The notes below the pieces were generated by a model. The model saw nothing but the letters and a program-made list of their open reading frames with translations. It was not told the origin of the DNA and made no database searches. From positions 186,001-250,000 of the forward strand of contig JAQTLE010000001.1 of NCBI GenBank assembly GCA_028715055.1: a DNA stretch of 64,000 bases, in the 5' to 3' direction. Source of the stretch: Sulfurovaceae bacterium. GTDB lineage: Bacteria; Campylobacterota; Campylobacteria; Campylobacterales; Sulfurovaceae. Below, one piece after another: positions 36,814-44,501 of this stretch. Positions within the stretch are counted from its first letter, which is position 1, and each line of letters opens with the position of its first letter. The position numbers were made by a program, and so were the translations under genes.

Positions 36814-37084
36814 CGAAATAGTCAGTTTTCGCATAAAAGCACAGCCTAAAGCTAGTAAGAGTGAATTTTGTGAACCTTATGGCGATGATGCTATTAAGAT
36901 ACGTATTAAGGCTCCAGCCGTTGAAGGTGCGGCGAATGAAGAACTGTTTAAGTTCTTGTCAAAATCATTTAAAGTACCAAAAAGTAGTATAATGCTTAAA
37001 AGCGGAGATACAAGTAAAATCAAAGTGATATTATTTCCTTTGAGTGAAAAATTTAAAGAATGGATAGCACAAAATGGCTACTGA
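36794..37084 (+). CDS. YggU/DUF167 family protein
   Basis: Small UPF0235/DUF167 protein of unknown function. The signature is the basic-to-acidic core RIKAQPKASKSEF and IKIRIKAPAVEGAANEEL (about residues 35-52). The 96 residues are typical. It overlaps waaA upstream by 20 bases and rluA downstream by 11 bases, so the three are translationally coupled. Confidence 0.88.
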   Translation: MFYEINNEIVSFRIKAQPKASKSEFCEPYGDDAIKIRIKAPAVEGAANEELFKFLSKSFKVPKSSIMLKSGDTSKIKVILFPLSEKFKEWIAQNGY

Positions 37085-37814
37085 AAAAGCATATAAACTA
37101 TTGGCATTTCAAAAAGAAATATCAAACAATAAAGCAAAAGAACTGATCGATAAAGGTCTTGTATACGTGGGTGACCAAAAGGTCAAGATAGCAAGAGCAG
37201 AGATAGCTGACGATACTAAATTTCGTGTAGAAAAACTGGAAGACATAAAAGTCATATTCGAAGATGATAATATATTGGCTGTAAATAAACCTGCATTTAT
37301 GGACAGTTATGATGTCCAAGATAATATATTTGGAGCTACATTATTACATCGTTTAGATAGAGAAACCAGTGGTATACTGCTTTTTGGTAAAAATGAAGAA
37401 TGGACAGCCAAAGCCATAGAAGCATTTCGTCAGCGACAAGTGGAAAAAGAGTATGTGGCATGGGTCGAGGGGATGGTGTATGAAGAAACGGACATAGATA
37501 TACCTATCTCCACTCATAAGCATAATGGGAAAGCTTTCTCAAAAGTAGATGAACAAAAAGGTAAGCCGGCTCGCACACGGATCAAACCTCTTGAGATCCA
37601 AGGTAAAAAAAGCAAGATAGATATAGAAATCGGCACAGGGCGAACACATCAGATACGCGTACACCTATCACATATCAACCATCCAGTTGTCGGGGATGAA
37701 TTCTATGGGAGTAAGACAAAAGCCAAGAGAATCCTGCTCCATGCTAAGCGTATTGCCCTGCTTGGCTATGATATCACAGCTCCAGAGCCAGCTGATATTC
37801 AGAAGTATAAATAA
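37074..37814 (+). CDS. RluA-family RNA pseudouridine synthase
   Basis: Isomerises uridine to pseudouridine in rRNA or tRNA. An S4-like N-terminal segment (residues about 10-60) precedes the catalytic domain, with the active-site aspartate in LLHRLDRETSG (about residue 98). ARTRIKPL and GRTHQIRVHLSHI follow, then GDEFYG. At 246 residues it is a short RluA-type enzyme, and the exact target is unknown. It ends the waaA-yggU-rluA set. Confidence 0.92.
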   Translation: MATEKAYKLLAFQKEISNNKAKELIDKGLVYVGDQKVKIARAEIADDTKFRVEKLEDIKVIFEDDNILAVNKPAFMDSYDVQDNIFGATLLHRLDRETSGILLFGKNEEWTAKAIEAFRQRQVEKEYVAWVEGMVYEETDIDIPISTHKHNGKAFSKVDEQKGKPARTRIKPLEIQGKKSKIDIEIGTGRTHQIRVHLSHINHPVVGDEFYGSKTKAKRILLHAKRIALLGYDITAPEPADIQKYK

Positions 37815-37860
37815 GACAATCTATCTTTAAATTTGCTCAAAGGCTTTCTTGCCCAAGAGC

Positions 37861-38130
37861 CTAGCTACCCATCTTTTCATCTTCTAAAATTTTTGACATT
37901 TTGATATTTAATGCTTTTGATATTTTGTATATATGCTCTAGGTTAAAATGTTTACCATATCTCAAATTTTCACAATTACTATAAAATGCTACGGATTTGA
38001 TACCTAACTTTAATGCTAAATCCATTTGAGACATACCAGCAGATATTCTCGCTTTTTTTACATTAGAAGAAACCATTTTATAAAATTGTTGCAATTCTTC
38101 TTGACTTACATCGCTTAAATTATTTTTCAA
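37861..38130 (-). CDS. XRE-family transcriptional regulator
   Basis: An 89-residue helix-turn-helix protein. The HTH covers about residues 18-75: VKKARISAGMSQMDLALKLG, then KSVAFYSNCENLRYGK and LEHIYKISKALNI. No ligand or dimerisation domain follows. The start is TTG at 38130, with AGG seven bases upstream lying inside an 18-bp operator-like palindrome. A matching copy lies 55 bp away toward the divergent gene. This layout suggests that it represses itself and the divergent genes. It marks the start of an accessory island between rluA and ffh. Confidence 0.85.
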   Translation of the reverse strand: MKNNLSDVSQEELQQFYKMVSSNVKKARISAGMSQMDLALKLGIKSVAFYSNCENLRYGKHFNLEHIYKISKALNIKMSKILEDEKMGS

Positions 38131-38133
38131 TAT

Positions 38134-38151
38134 ATAACCTATAGGATTAAT
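38134..38151. promoter_or_regulatory. Operator-like site 1 at the XRE gene
   Basis: ATAACCTATAGGATTAAT, with a CCTATAGG palindromic core, overlaps the ribosome site of the XRE regulator. It matches site 2 (38189-38206) at 15 of 18 positions. Start-to-start distance is 55 bp, close to five helical turns. Confidence 0.6.
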
Positions 38152-38188
38152 CTAAGGCAAAGTTTATAAGAGTTACAATTTTTAATCT

Positions 38189-38206
38189 ATATCCTATGGG
38201 ATAAAT
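38189..38206. promoter_or_regulatory. Operator-like site 2 upstream of the Cys-patterned small protein
   Basis: ATATCCTATGGGATAAAT is a near-palindrome (ATCC/GGAT half-sites) ending 21 bp before the ATG at 38228, and it is a 15/18 match to site 1. Confidence 0.6.
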
Positions 38207-38227
38207 TAAGATGAGAAATGAGCCTAT

Positions 38228-38548
38228 ATGAAAGTTAAGATTTTAATAACCTTAGTAATAGCAATAATAAGTATTCCTTTTTTGCATCGCCTTACATCTA
38301 GTGAAAATTATCCTAAATCTAATGCAACTGAAATTAATATTACCGAGTACCCCGAAGCTGCTGCTGAATCAGACATAGGTAGTGCAACTGATTCTGAGTA
38401 TGATTGTAATGATTTGGTGACAAAATATACAAACTGTTTTTTAAAAGCCTATTCAAATCAACAGTGCTTGCCTGGAACAGATATAATATTACCTCCTGAA
38501 TGCAACAATCCAGAGAACCTTAAAGCTGAGCTTCAAAAACAAAGCTAG
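38228..38548 (+). CDS. Small exported protein with CX9CX9CX11C pattern
   Basis: A 106-residue protein that I do not recognise. Residues 1-20 form one hydrophobic signal or anchor segment. The middle is acidic and Ser/Thr/Glu-rich. The C-terminal half has four cysteines spaced CX9CX9CX11C, suggesting two disulfides in the periplasm. The first two pairs share the CX9C helical spacing. The ribosome site is weak. It is divergent from the XRE gene, with operator site 2 just upstream, so it is the likely regulated gene. Confidence 0.6.
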   Translation: MKVKILITLVIAIISIPFLHRLTSSENYPKSNATEINITEYPEAAAESDIGSATDSEYDCNDLVTKYTNCFLKAYSNQQCLPGTDIILPPECNNPENLKAELQKQS

Positions 38549-38594
38549 CAAATGGGCATTGAATTAAATTAAAACAAGGGTTGAAGCCATGCAA

Positions 38595-38695
38595 TTAGAT
38601 AGGTTTTGAATTAGAAAAGGATAAGAATGAAAAAAAGTATTATGGGTTTATTGATGATAACATTATTTTTGATGGCGGATGAAACAAATAAATCT
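38595..38695 (+). repeat. 101-bp direct repeat, copy 1
   Basis: Covers the spacer, ribosome site and first 23 codons of the 158-residue secreted protein. It is ungapped against copy 2 with six differences. Confidence 0.85.
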
Positions 38696-39103
38696 GTTTG
38701 GCCATTGGCTTGTGAGTTATTCGAGGCAGTAAAATTTTCTGAGCATAAATTTGTCAATGTTGCTTCTACTCCTTATGGGGAGTGGTACTTCGAGGAAAAA
38801 ACAATAAAGATAGATAGAAAAAATAAGAAGATTGAGGTTTGGACGTTTAATCTCCCAACGATAGAGGCCCGCAAACATATGATTGAAGCGTTAGGAGAAT
38901 ATGATGACTTTGCAAATTATGGATACTTTACTCAGCTATATATAATTGATTATGCAAATATGAAATTAAAAAGTAACACTATTATTCGTGATTGCGAAGG
39001 AAACATAATTCTTCAGCATGATATGCCAGACAAATTTAGTTATCCAAACTCAATGCAACAGAGCTTAGCAGAAATAATCATAAAAAAATATAAACTTAGA
39101 TAA
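38627..39103 (+). CDS. Secreted protein, tandem paralogue A (adhesin-E-like pattern)
   Basis: A 158-residue protein with a signal peptide (residues 1-17, cut after LMA). The mature part has WYFEEKTIKIDRKNKKIEVW, IIDYANMK and a Cys-containing strand, and ends LAEIIIKKYKL. The beta-rich W/Y-x-x-T-I-x-I-D-R ... VW pattern recalls the surface-adhesin E family, but only weakly. The downstream gene is its paralogue with an added SH3 domain. Both share a 101-bp upstream and leader repeat. AAGGAT precedes the ATG. Confidence 0.65.
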   Translation: MKKSIMGLLMITLFLMADETNKSVWPLACELFEAVKFSEHKFVNVASTPYGEWYFEEKTIKIDRKNKKIEVWTFNLPTIEARKHMIEALGEYDDFANYGYFTQLYIIDYANMKLKSNTIIRDCEGNIILQHDMPDKFSYPNSMQQSLAEIIIKKYKLR

Positions 39104-39196
39104 GTTTTGAATTAGAAAAGGATAAGAATGAAAAAAGTTATTATGGGTTTATTAATGGTAACATTATTTTTGATGGCGGATGAAACAAACAAATCT
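39096..39196 (+). repeat. 101-bp direct repeat, copy 2
   Basis: About 94% identical to copy 1 (38595-38695), beginning in the last codons of paralogue A and ending at codon 23 of paralogue B. Confidence 0.85.
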
Positions 39197-39844
39197 ATTG
39201 AGCCATTTGCTTGTACACCATTAGAGTTACTAGATTATGGTGATAGTGATAGATATGTTTATACTGGTTCTATCTCTTACGGGTTTTTTTACTATGATAA
39301 AAAAACTATTCAGATAGACAGAGTAAATAAGAGAGTTAAAGTATGGATGGTTATGCTATCTACATTAGATGGTCGTCAATACATGATTGAATCGCTTGGA
39401 AAATTTGGTGACCTTTCAAATTTTGGTTACAATACTCAATTGCTGATAATTGATTATGCCAATATGAAATCAAAAATTACTACTGCTATTATGAGTAATT
39501 GTAATGGAAGCATAATTGCCAAAGTTAATCTTCCAAGCCAATTTAGTTATATGTATTCAAATTCAATTGAACGCGAATTAGCAGAAATAATTATAAAAAA
39601 ATATAAACTTAATTTAAATAAAACTTCATTAACATCAATCGTTTATGGTTTAGACCCAAACAGAGATGGATTTTTATCAATTAGAAATGTTATTCCTAAG
39701 AATGGAAATTCTCGTGAAATAGGTAGATTGTATAATGGTGATGCAGTTAAAATAGTAGAAAAACAAGGACATTGGTATAAAATAAAATTAAAAGACAGCG
39801 ATGGATACGGCTGGTGCCATGAAAATTGGATTAAATTGAAGTAG
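39128..39844 (+). CDS. Secreted protein, tandem paralogue B with C-terminal bacterial SH3 domain
   Basis: A 238-residue protein. Residues 1-17 are a signal peptide nearly identical to that of paralogue A, and about 18-158 match paralogue A over its length, including LAEIIIKKYKL. Residues about 170-238 form an SH3b-type domain (DGFLSIRNVIPKNG, IGRLYNGDAVKIVEKQGHWYKIK, GYGWCHENWIKL) that usually binds peptidoglycan or protein. The domain is appended just where paralogue A stops, so it marks gain or loss of a module. The function is unknown and probably envelope-related. Confidence 0.7.
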   Translation: MKKVIMGLLMVTLFLMADETNKSIEPFACTPLELLDYGDSDRYVYTGSISYGFFYYDKKTIQIDRVNKRVKVWMVMLSTLDGRQYMIESLGKFGDLSNFGYNTQLLIIDYANMKSKITTAIMSNCNGSIIAKVNLPSQFSYMYSNSIERELAEIIIKKYKLNLNKTSLTSIVYGLDPNRDGFLSIRNVIPKNGNSREIGRLYNGDAVKIVEKQGHWYKIKLKDSDGYGWCHENWIKLK

Positions 39845-40241
39845 CAACCAAGATGATTCTTTTGAAATGACATATTTAGGAGAGAATATATTGACTATTG
39901 ACGGCGAGAGTAAAGCGTATAATTCTAGTCGGCTTCAAACAAATATGTTTTTAGATGATTTATATAATAATAGACCATTGAGATAACTGATAATTTTATG
40001 AGAGCTTTAACTTATTCTTGAGTCGCTCCCATGTCTTTCCGTGGGAATGCATACTAAAACCAGTCAATTTGTGACCAGTTCATCATTTGTGGAGATTTAT
40101 TTTTTATTTCAGCTGTTTACAAATATTATATAAAAAATCATGACAGTTTGTAATATTTTTGGGCTTGGTATGGTATTTAGACATTTAAGCCCCTCTTGGG
40201 TACAATTGCTTAGATATTTATAGATAATTAAGGCATGATAT
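39845..40241. other. 397-bp spacer before ffh with a gene remnant and a palindrome
   Basis: The first 140 bases hold an open stretch of 39 codons, from an ATG in GAAATGACA (near 39866) to a TAA, reading MTYLGENILTIDGES... It looks like the C-terminal remnant of a lost gene, since no ribosome site or promoter precedes it. A REP-like hairpin follows at 40027-40046. The last 130 bases are AT-rich, with a TACAAT -10-like box near 40200 for ffh. Confidence 0.5.
40027..40046. repeat. REP-like palindrome, single copy
   Basis: TCCCATG and CGTGGGA form a 7-bp stem (one G-T pair) around TCTTTC, followed by ATGCATAC. The block resembles the dispersed CCCACG...CGTGGGAATGCATAC repeats found in several proteobacterial genomes. 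Confidence 0.45.
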
Positions 40242-41597
40242 ATGTTCGATACCCTCACCGATAGTTTCAAAAATGCGATAAGTAAAATTCGTTTTCATGA
40301 TGATGAAAAAGCGCTTGCAAAAGCAACTGATGAACTCAAAAAATCACTTCTCAAAGCCGATGTACACCACAAGGTAGTAAAAGGGCTTATTGCCAATGTA
40401 GAGGCAAAGACAAAACAGTTGGGCATTGGCAAGGATAATTTCCTAAGAGCTCTAAGCGGCGAACTTAATGCTATCCTTACAGCACCTGGCAATCAAGGTT
40501 TTGTATTTGCTTCTAAGCCGCCTACGGTAGTGCTCATGACGGGATTGCAAGGTTCTGGTAAGACAACTACGACAGGAAAACTCGCATATTTTTTAAAAGA
40601 GCAAAAAAAGAAAAAAGTAATGATAGTAGCTGCAGACTTACAGCGTCTAGCAGCTGTTGAGCAGCTCAGACAAATTGCAGCACAAATAGATGTTACACTA
40701 GTAGCGGATGAAAAAGCCACTCCGCAAAATATCGTCAAAGAAGCATTGAGTAGAGCAGAAAAAGAACTTTACGATGTAGTGCTCATAGATACTGCAGGAC
40801 GACTTGCTATTGATGAAGAGTTGATGAAAGAACTTGCAGAAGTCAAACGTGTGGCCGACCCAGATGAGATATTTTATGTAGCTGACGCGATGACTGGTCA
40901 GGATGCCATCAAAACTGCTATCACGTTCAAGGAAAAGATCGGCATAAGCGGAGTAGTTCTAAGTAAATTTGACGGGGACAGTAAAGGCGGAGTTGCCCTT
41001 GGCCTTGCAGAACAAGTCGGTGTGCCATTAAGATTTATAGGTATCGGCGAAAAAATGCCTGATTTGGAACAATTTATTCCGGACAGAATAGTAAGCCGTC
41101 TTATGGGAGCAGGGGATATAGAGTCTCTCGCAGAAAAAACTGCAGCAGCGATAGATCCAAAACAAGCCAAGAAGTTTACTCAAAAAATAAAAAAAGGCAA
41201 ATTCAGTTTCAATGATTTTTTGGAGCAAGTTGAATCTGTAAAAAAACTAGGTTCCATGAAATCTATCATGGGTATGATCCCTGGAATGAGTGGTATGGCA
41301 AAACAGCTGGAGAATGTAGATCTGGATAACTCTAGCGAAATGAAAATAATTAAAGCGATGATCTCCTCTATGACACCAAAAGAGAGAGAAGACCCAGAAC
41401 TACTCACAAATAGTCGAAAAAGAAGAATTGCTCTTGGAGCAGGTTTAGATCAAGTGCAGGTCAATCGTGTATTAAAACAATTTGCAAGTGCTGCTAAGAT
41501 GGCAAAACAACTCTCTGGCAAGGGTGGCATGAAACAGATGCAAGACATGCTGAAACAGATGCAAGGCGGCGGAGGCTTCCCAGGTATGCGTAGATAG
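40242..41597 (+). CDS. ffh: Signal recognition particle protein Ffh
   Basis: GTPase that binds 4.5S RNA and signal sequences and delivers nascent membrane proteins to FtsY. The NG domain has GLQGSGKTTTTGKLA (about residue 105), DTAGRLAIDEELM (about 188) and SKFDGDSKGG (about 246). The M domain (about 300-451) is Met-rich with SRKRRIALGAG and the C-terminal GGGGFPGMRR. The 451 residues are full length. AAGG precedes the ATG. It leads ffh-rpsP-khpA-rimM-trmD-rplS, with an extra structured leader before rpsP. Confidence 0.97.
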   Translation: MFDTLTDSFKNAISKIRFHDDEKALAKATDELKKSLLKADVHHKVVKGLIANVEAKTKQLGIGKDNFLRALSGELNAILTAPGNQGFVFASKPPTVVLMTGLQGSGKTTTTGKLAYFLKEQKKKKVMIVAADLQRLAAVEQLRQIAAQIDVTLVADEKATPQNIVKEALSRAEKELYDVVLIDTAGRLAIDEELMKELAEVKRVADPDEIFYVADAMTGQDAIKTAITFKEKIGISGVVLSKFDGDSKGGVALGLAEQVGVPLRFIGIGEKMPDLEQFIPDRIVSRLMGAGDIESLAEKTAAAIDPKQAKKFTQKIKKGKFSFNDFLEQVESVKKLGSMKSIMGMIPGMSGMAKQLENVDLDNSSEMKIIKAMISSMTPKEREDPELLTNSRKRRIALGAGLDQVQVNRVLKQFASAAKMAKQLSGKGGMKQMQDMLKQMQGGGGFPGMRR

Positions 41598-41676
41598 ATA
41601 TAAAAATAATAGAATTTAATATATTTTTTATAAATTTTATGGTATATTTCCATTCCTATTACCTAGGCAGCAACAA

Positions 41677-41722
41677 AAGTGCTTATGAGTCTTTTGTCTT
41701 TTCAAAAGAGTTGTCAGCACTT
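41677..41722 (+). promoter_or_regulatory. Structured leader of rpsP, candidate S16 autoregulatory hairpin
   Basis: Outer stem AAGTGCT/AGCACTT (41677-41683, 41716-41722), symmetric 6x6 internal loop, inner stem TCTTTTG/CAAAAGA (41690-41696, 41703-41709) and a TCTTTT loop. It ends 28 bases before the rpsP ATG. Both stems are perfect. Confidence 0.55.
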
Positions 41723-41749
41723 AAAAAGTTATATATTTGAAGGAAAAAC

Positions 41750-41980
41750 ATGACAGTAATTAGAATGACCCGCATGGGCAGAAAGAAAAAACCTTTTTAT
41801 CGTATCGTAGTAACAGATAGCAGAAAAAGAAGAGATGGCGGTTGGATAGAGTCTATCGGACATTATAATCCGGTATCAACTGAAAAAACTTTGGTTGTTG
41901 ATCAAGAAAGACTTAACTACTGGGTAAGCGTTGGAGCTCAAATGAGTCCAACAGTGAAAAAACTTACGACTGCAAAATAA
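41750..41980 (+). CDS. rpsP: 30S ribosomal protein S16
   Basis: Small-subunit protein S16. It begins with [19 protein letters not shown] and continues with the conserved [19 protein letters not shown]. At 76 residues it is the usual compact form. GAAGGA lies before the ATG. It follows ffh by 152 bp, with a strong hairpin between them, and precedes khpA by six bases. S16 operon order rpsP-khpA-rimM-trmD-rplS is the classical arrangement. Confidence 0.97.
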   Translation: MTVIRMTRMGRKKKPFYRIVVTDSRKRRDGGWIESIGHYNPVSTEKTLVVDQERLNYWVSVGAQMSPTVKKLTTAK

Positions 41981-41986
41981 TAAAAA

Positions 41987-42241
41987 ATGGTTAAAGATTT
42001 TATAGAATCTTATACCAAACTACTAGCAACTCATCCTGAATCAGTTCAGGTTGTGTTAACTGCTTCTACACAAGAATGTGATGAGATACAAATTTTGGTT
42101 CACCCTCAAGATATCGGTAAGGTTATAGGCAAAGACGGCAAGATGATCAATGCCATAAAAACTGTAATTTCCGGATGCAAAGCAAAAGGCGGTAAAAATT
42201 ATCGTGTAAGTGTTCAAGCATCTGAGTCAACAAATGCCTAA
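41987..42241 (+). CDS. khpA: KH-domain RNA-binding protein KhpA
   Basis: Small single-KH-domain RNA-binding protein. The GxxG loop is in VIGKDGKMINAIKTV (about residues 46-60). The 84 residues are typical of KhpA, which in other bacteria pairs with KhpB and affects cell division or binds small RNAs. Its stop overlaps the start of rimM by eight bases, so they are coupled. Confidence 0.93.
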   Translation: MVKDFIESYTKLLATHPESVQVVLTASTQECDEIQILVHPQDIGKVIGKDGKMINAIKTVISGCKAKGGKNYRVSVQASESTNA

Positions 42242-42755
42242 ATTTTTTATCGCTCAAATCGGCCGTACCGTAGGTCTTATGGGTGATCTAAAACTTCATT
42301 TGCATACTGATTTTCCTGAACAATTCAAAGCAGGATCGAAATTTGAAAGTGATCGCGGAGAATTGGAAGTCATATCATATAATCAATCTAGAGAAATTAT
42401 TAGATTTCGTGGATATGAAAGCATGGAGAGTGCCAAAAAACTAACAAATGCAAAGATTTATGCCAGCGAAGAACAAACAAAAGAAATATGTAGCCTAAAA
42501 GACGGAGAATATTTTTGGTTTGATATTATAGAATGCAAGGTGATAGAAAACGGCGAAGTTTTAGGCATAGTCAAAGATATTGAGAGACTAGCTGTAAATG
42601 ATTTTCTTGAGATAGATACCACGCCTGAGCTAATAAAAGCCGGTATGCCGAAAAACTTTTTAGTCCCATATATCCCTCGTTATATTATCAACGTTGATGT
42701 GAACAATAAAGAGATTCAAGTTTTTGATGCCAAGAGTATTCTAGAGACCAGTTGA
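42234..42755 (+). CDS. rimM: Ribosome maturation factor RimM
   Basis: Assists 30S head assembly by binding S19. The N-terminal beta-barrel begins FFIAQIGRTVGLMGDLKL and the C-terminal PRC-barrel has VPYIPRYIINVDVNNKEI. I take the ATG at 42234 (MPKFFIAQIG), overlapping the khpA stop; an earlier Met at 42210 would add residues unlike the family. The length is 173. Its stop overlaps the trmD start (TGATG). Confidence 0.94.
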   Translation: MPKFFIAQIGRTVGLMGDLKLHLHTDFPEQFKAGSKFESDRGELEVISYNQSREIIRFRGYESMESAKKLTNAKIYASEEQTKEICSLKDGEYFWFDIIECKVIENGEVLGIVKDIERLAVNDFLEIDTTPELIKAGMPKNFLVPYIPRYIINVDVNNKEIQVFDAKSILETS

Positions 42756-43462
42756 TGCGTTTTTCTTTTGTGACACTTTTTCCCGAGCTAATATCTGGAT
42801 ATTTCTCTTCATCAATATTGGGGCGAGCAAAAGAACAAGATATTATACAAATCGACTTTGTAAACCCAAGGGATTTTACAAATGATAAACATCGTAAAGT
42901 AGATGCGCCTATGATCGGCGGAGGTGCAGGCATGCTTATGACCCCACAGCCTCTAAACGATGCCATTCGTTCTATTCGCAATAATGATAAAAATGCTCAC
43001 GTTGTATTACTTTCTCCGGTAGCCAAAAAATTTTGCCAAAATGATGCCATTAGACTTGCTAGAAAGCCGCATTTGGTTTTTGTTAGTGGTAGATACGAAG
43101 GTATTGATGAAAGAGTGATAGAATCAGAAATTGATGAAATTTTTTCAATCGGTGATTTTGTACTGACCGGTGGAGAATTGGCAAGTTTAGTTGTATGCGA
43201 TGCAGTAAGCAGACATCTAGGTGGTGTGCTTGGCAATGAAGAGTCTTTAAGCGGAGAAAGTTTCGAATCTGATCTGCTTGAAGCGCCAGCTTTTACAAAA
43301 CCGGATATTTTTGAAAAAAATGATATAATTTCAGAGTATTTAAAGGGTAATCATAGTAAAATCACAGCCTTAAAAAGAGCATTATCGCTCTATAAAACAC
43401 AATATTTTAGACCTGATTTGTATAGAAGGGTCGCACAAAAGGCATTGCATAATGAGAAATAG
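42755..43462 (+). CDS. trmD: tRNA (guanine-N1)-methyltransferase
   Basis: SPOUT methyltransferase that makes m1G37 in tRNA, preventing frameshifts. It starts [16 protein letters not shown] at the ATG sharing one base with the rimM stop. The knot region is [14 protein letters not shown] and [14 protein letters not shown] (about residues 110-150), which bind SAM. At 235 residues it is full length. The 3' end overlaps the rplS start by 11 bases. Confidence 0.96.
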   Translation: MRFSFVTLFPELISGYFSSSILGRAKEQDIIQIDFVNPRDFTNDKHRKVDAPMIGGGAGMLMTPQPLNDAIRSIRNNDKNAHVVLLSPVAKKFCQNDAIRLARKPHLVFVSGRYEGIDERVIESEIDEIFSIGDFVLTGGELASLVVCDAVSRHLGGVLGNEESLSGESFESDLLEAPAFTKPDIFEKNDIISEYLKGNHSKITALKRALSLYKTQYFRPDLYRRVAQKALHNEK

Positions 43463-43811
43463 ATACATTGAGAGATTTGAACAAGCACAAATCGAAGGCA
43501 AAGAGATACCACAATTTAGAGCAGGTGATACTCTTAAAGTAGCTGTAAAAATTACAGAAGGTAATAAAGAAAGAATACAAAGCTATGAAGGTCTTTGTAT
43601 CGCTATCAGAGGCGAAGGCACTGGTAAAACATTTATGGTTCGCAAAATGGGCGCAAACAATATCGGTGTAGAGAGAATTTTTCCACTTTATTCTGATAGT
43701 ATTGAGAAAATCGAAGTTCTTAGACGCGGACGTGTTAGAAGAGCTAAATTATTCTTCCTTCGTGACCTTAAAGGTAAAGCAGCTCGTATTAAAGAGCTTA
43801 GAAGAAAATAA
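43452..43811 (+). CDS. rplS: 50S ribosomal protein L19
   Basis: Large-subunit protein at the subunit interface. Key stretches are [49 protein letters not shown] and [25 protein letters not shown]. At 119 residues it is normal. It overlaps trmD by 11 bases and ends the S16 operon before a strong hairpin. Confidence 0.97.
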   Translation: MRNRYIERFEQAQIEGKEIPQFRAGDTLKVAVKITEGNKERIQSYEGLCIAIRGEGTGKTFMVRKMGANNIGVERIFPLYSDSIEKIEVLRRGRVRRAKLFFLRDLKGKAARIKELRRK

Positions 43812-43812
43812 T

Positions 43813-43843
43813 TTTATAGAGGCATTTTTTTAGCCTCTATAAA
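43813..43843 (+). terminator. Hairpin after rplS, just upstream of a membrane-protein gene
   Basis: TTTATAGAGGC (43813-43823) and GCCTCTATAAA (43833-43843) form a perfect 11-bp stem. The T7 run lies in the loop rather than after it, and the next ATG is seven bases beyond the stem, so it may attenuate or mask translation as well as terminate. Confidence 0.6.
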
Positions 43844-43850
43844 TCTCCTA

Positions 43851-44429
43851 ATGCGATTCTTATCTAAAGTACTTCATCGTACAATCTTACTTTTCCAATT
43901 TTTATTAGTATTATTTTATTTGTTTTTTGAAGAACTTATTTGGAATGGGATTGCTGTTCCTATCTATAATTTTTTAGAATCATTAAGATTATTGCAAACT
44001 ATAGAAAAACATTTAAAACACATCAATGGGCGTATAGTTGTTTTATTGTTTTTGGTTCTTTTTGGTTTTGCAGAGGGGCTTGGAATTGTTGCCGGAATTG
44101 TTGCAGTAAGCGGTAAATTGTTTTTGGGTATTGTTCTATATGCCGCCAAAATTCCGATCGCAGCATTTGCTTTTTGGTTGTTTAGGGTAACAAAAAAGAA
44201 ACTGATGGCATTTGAATGGTTCGCATTTCTTTATAATGCTCTAGAAATTGGATTAAGCCGGCTTAAAAGCCTTGATATTTATATATCTACAATGGATCTT
44301 TTGCATGAAACAAAAACATGGATAAAAACAAAAGCAATAATCATAAAAACAAAATTGTTTAAACATAAAGGTAATCTGCTTAAAAAATTTAAAAAGCTTT
44401 ATGATTTGGCAAAACGAAAAAATTTATAA
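43851..44429 (+). CDS. Conserved membrane protein of unknown function
   Basis: A 192-residue protein with about three hydrophobic segments (about 10-32, 58-82 and 85-110) and a strongly basic C-terminal tail (about 150-192, Lys-rich). I recognise no domain. No ribosome site is visible before the ATG, which lies seven bases after an 11-bp hairpin; translation may depend on readthrough or on unfolding of the hairpin. It follows the S16 operon. Confidence 0.6.
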   Translation: MRFLSKVLHRTILLFQFLLVLFYLFFEELIWNGIAVPIYNFLESLRLLQTIEKHLKHINGRIVVLLFLVLFGFAEGLGIVAGIVAVSGKLFLGIVLYAAKIPIAAFAFWLFRVTKKKLMAFEWFAFLYNALEIGLSRLKSLDIYISTMDLLHETKTWIKTKAIIIKTKLFKHKGNLLKKFKKLYDLAKRKNL

Positions 44430-44445
44430 AAACAAGCAAATATGT

Positions 44446-44451
44446 TATAAT
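44446..44451 (+). promoter_or_regulatory. Extended -10 box before the Sel1-repeat gene
   Basis: TG-T-TATAAT gives an extended -10 ending 50 bp before the GTG start. A hairpin ATTACC/GGTAAT (44470-44475, 44482-44487) lies in the leader. Confidence 0.5.
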
Positions 44452-44501
44452 CAACAAAATTTATAAATTATTACCAAGCGCGGTAATGAAAGAATTATTT
44501 T

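Noticed and set aside
38000-40200. Toxin-antitoxin reading of the XRE island
   Set aside because: No toxin-like small protein lies in an operon with the XRE gene; the adjacent proteins are exported.
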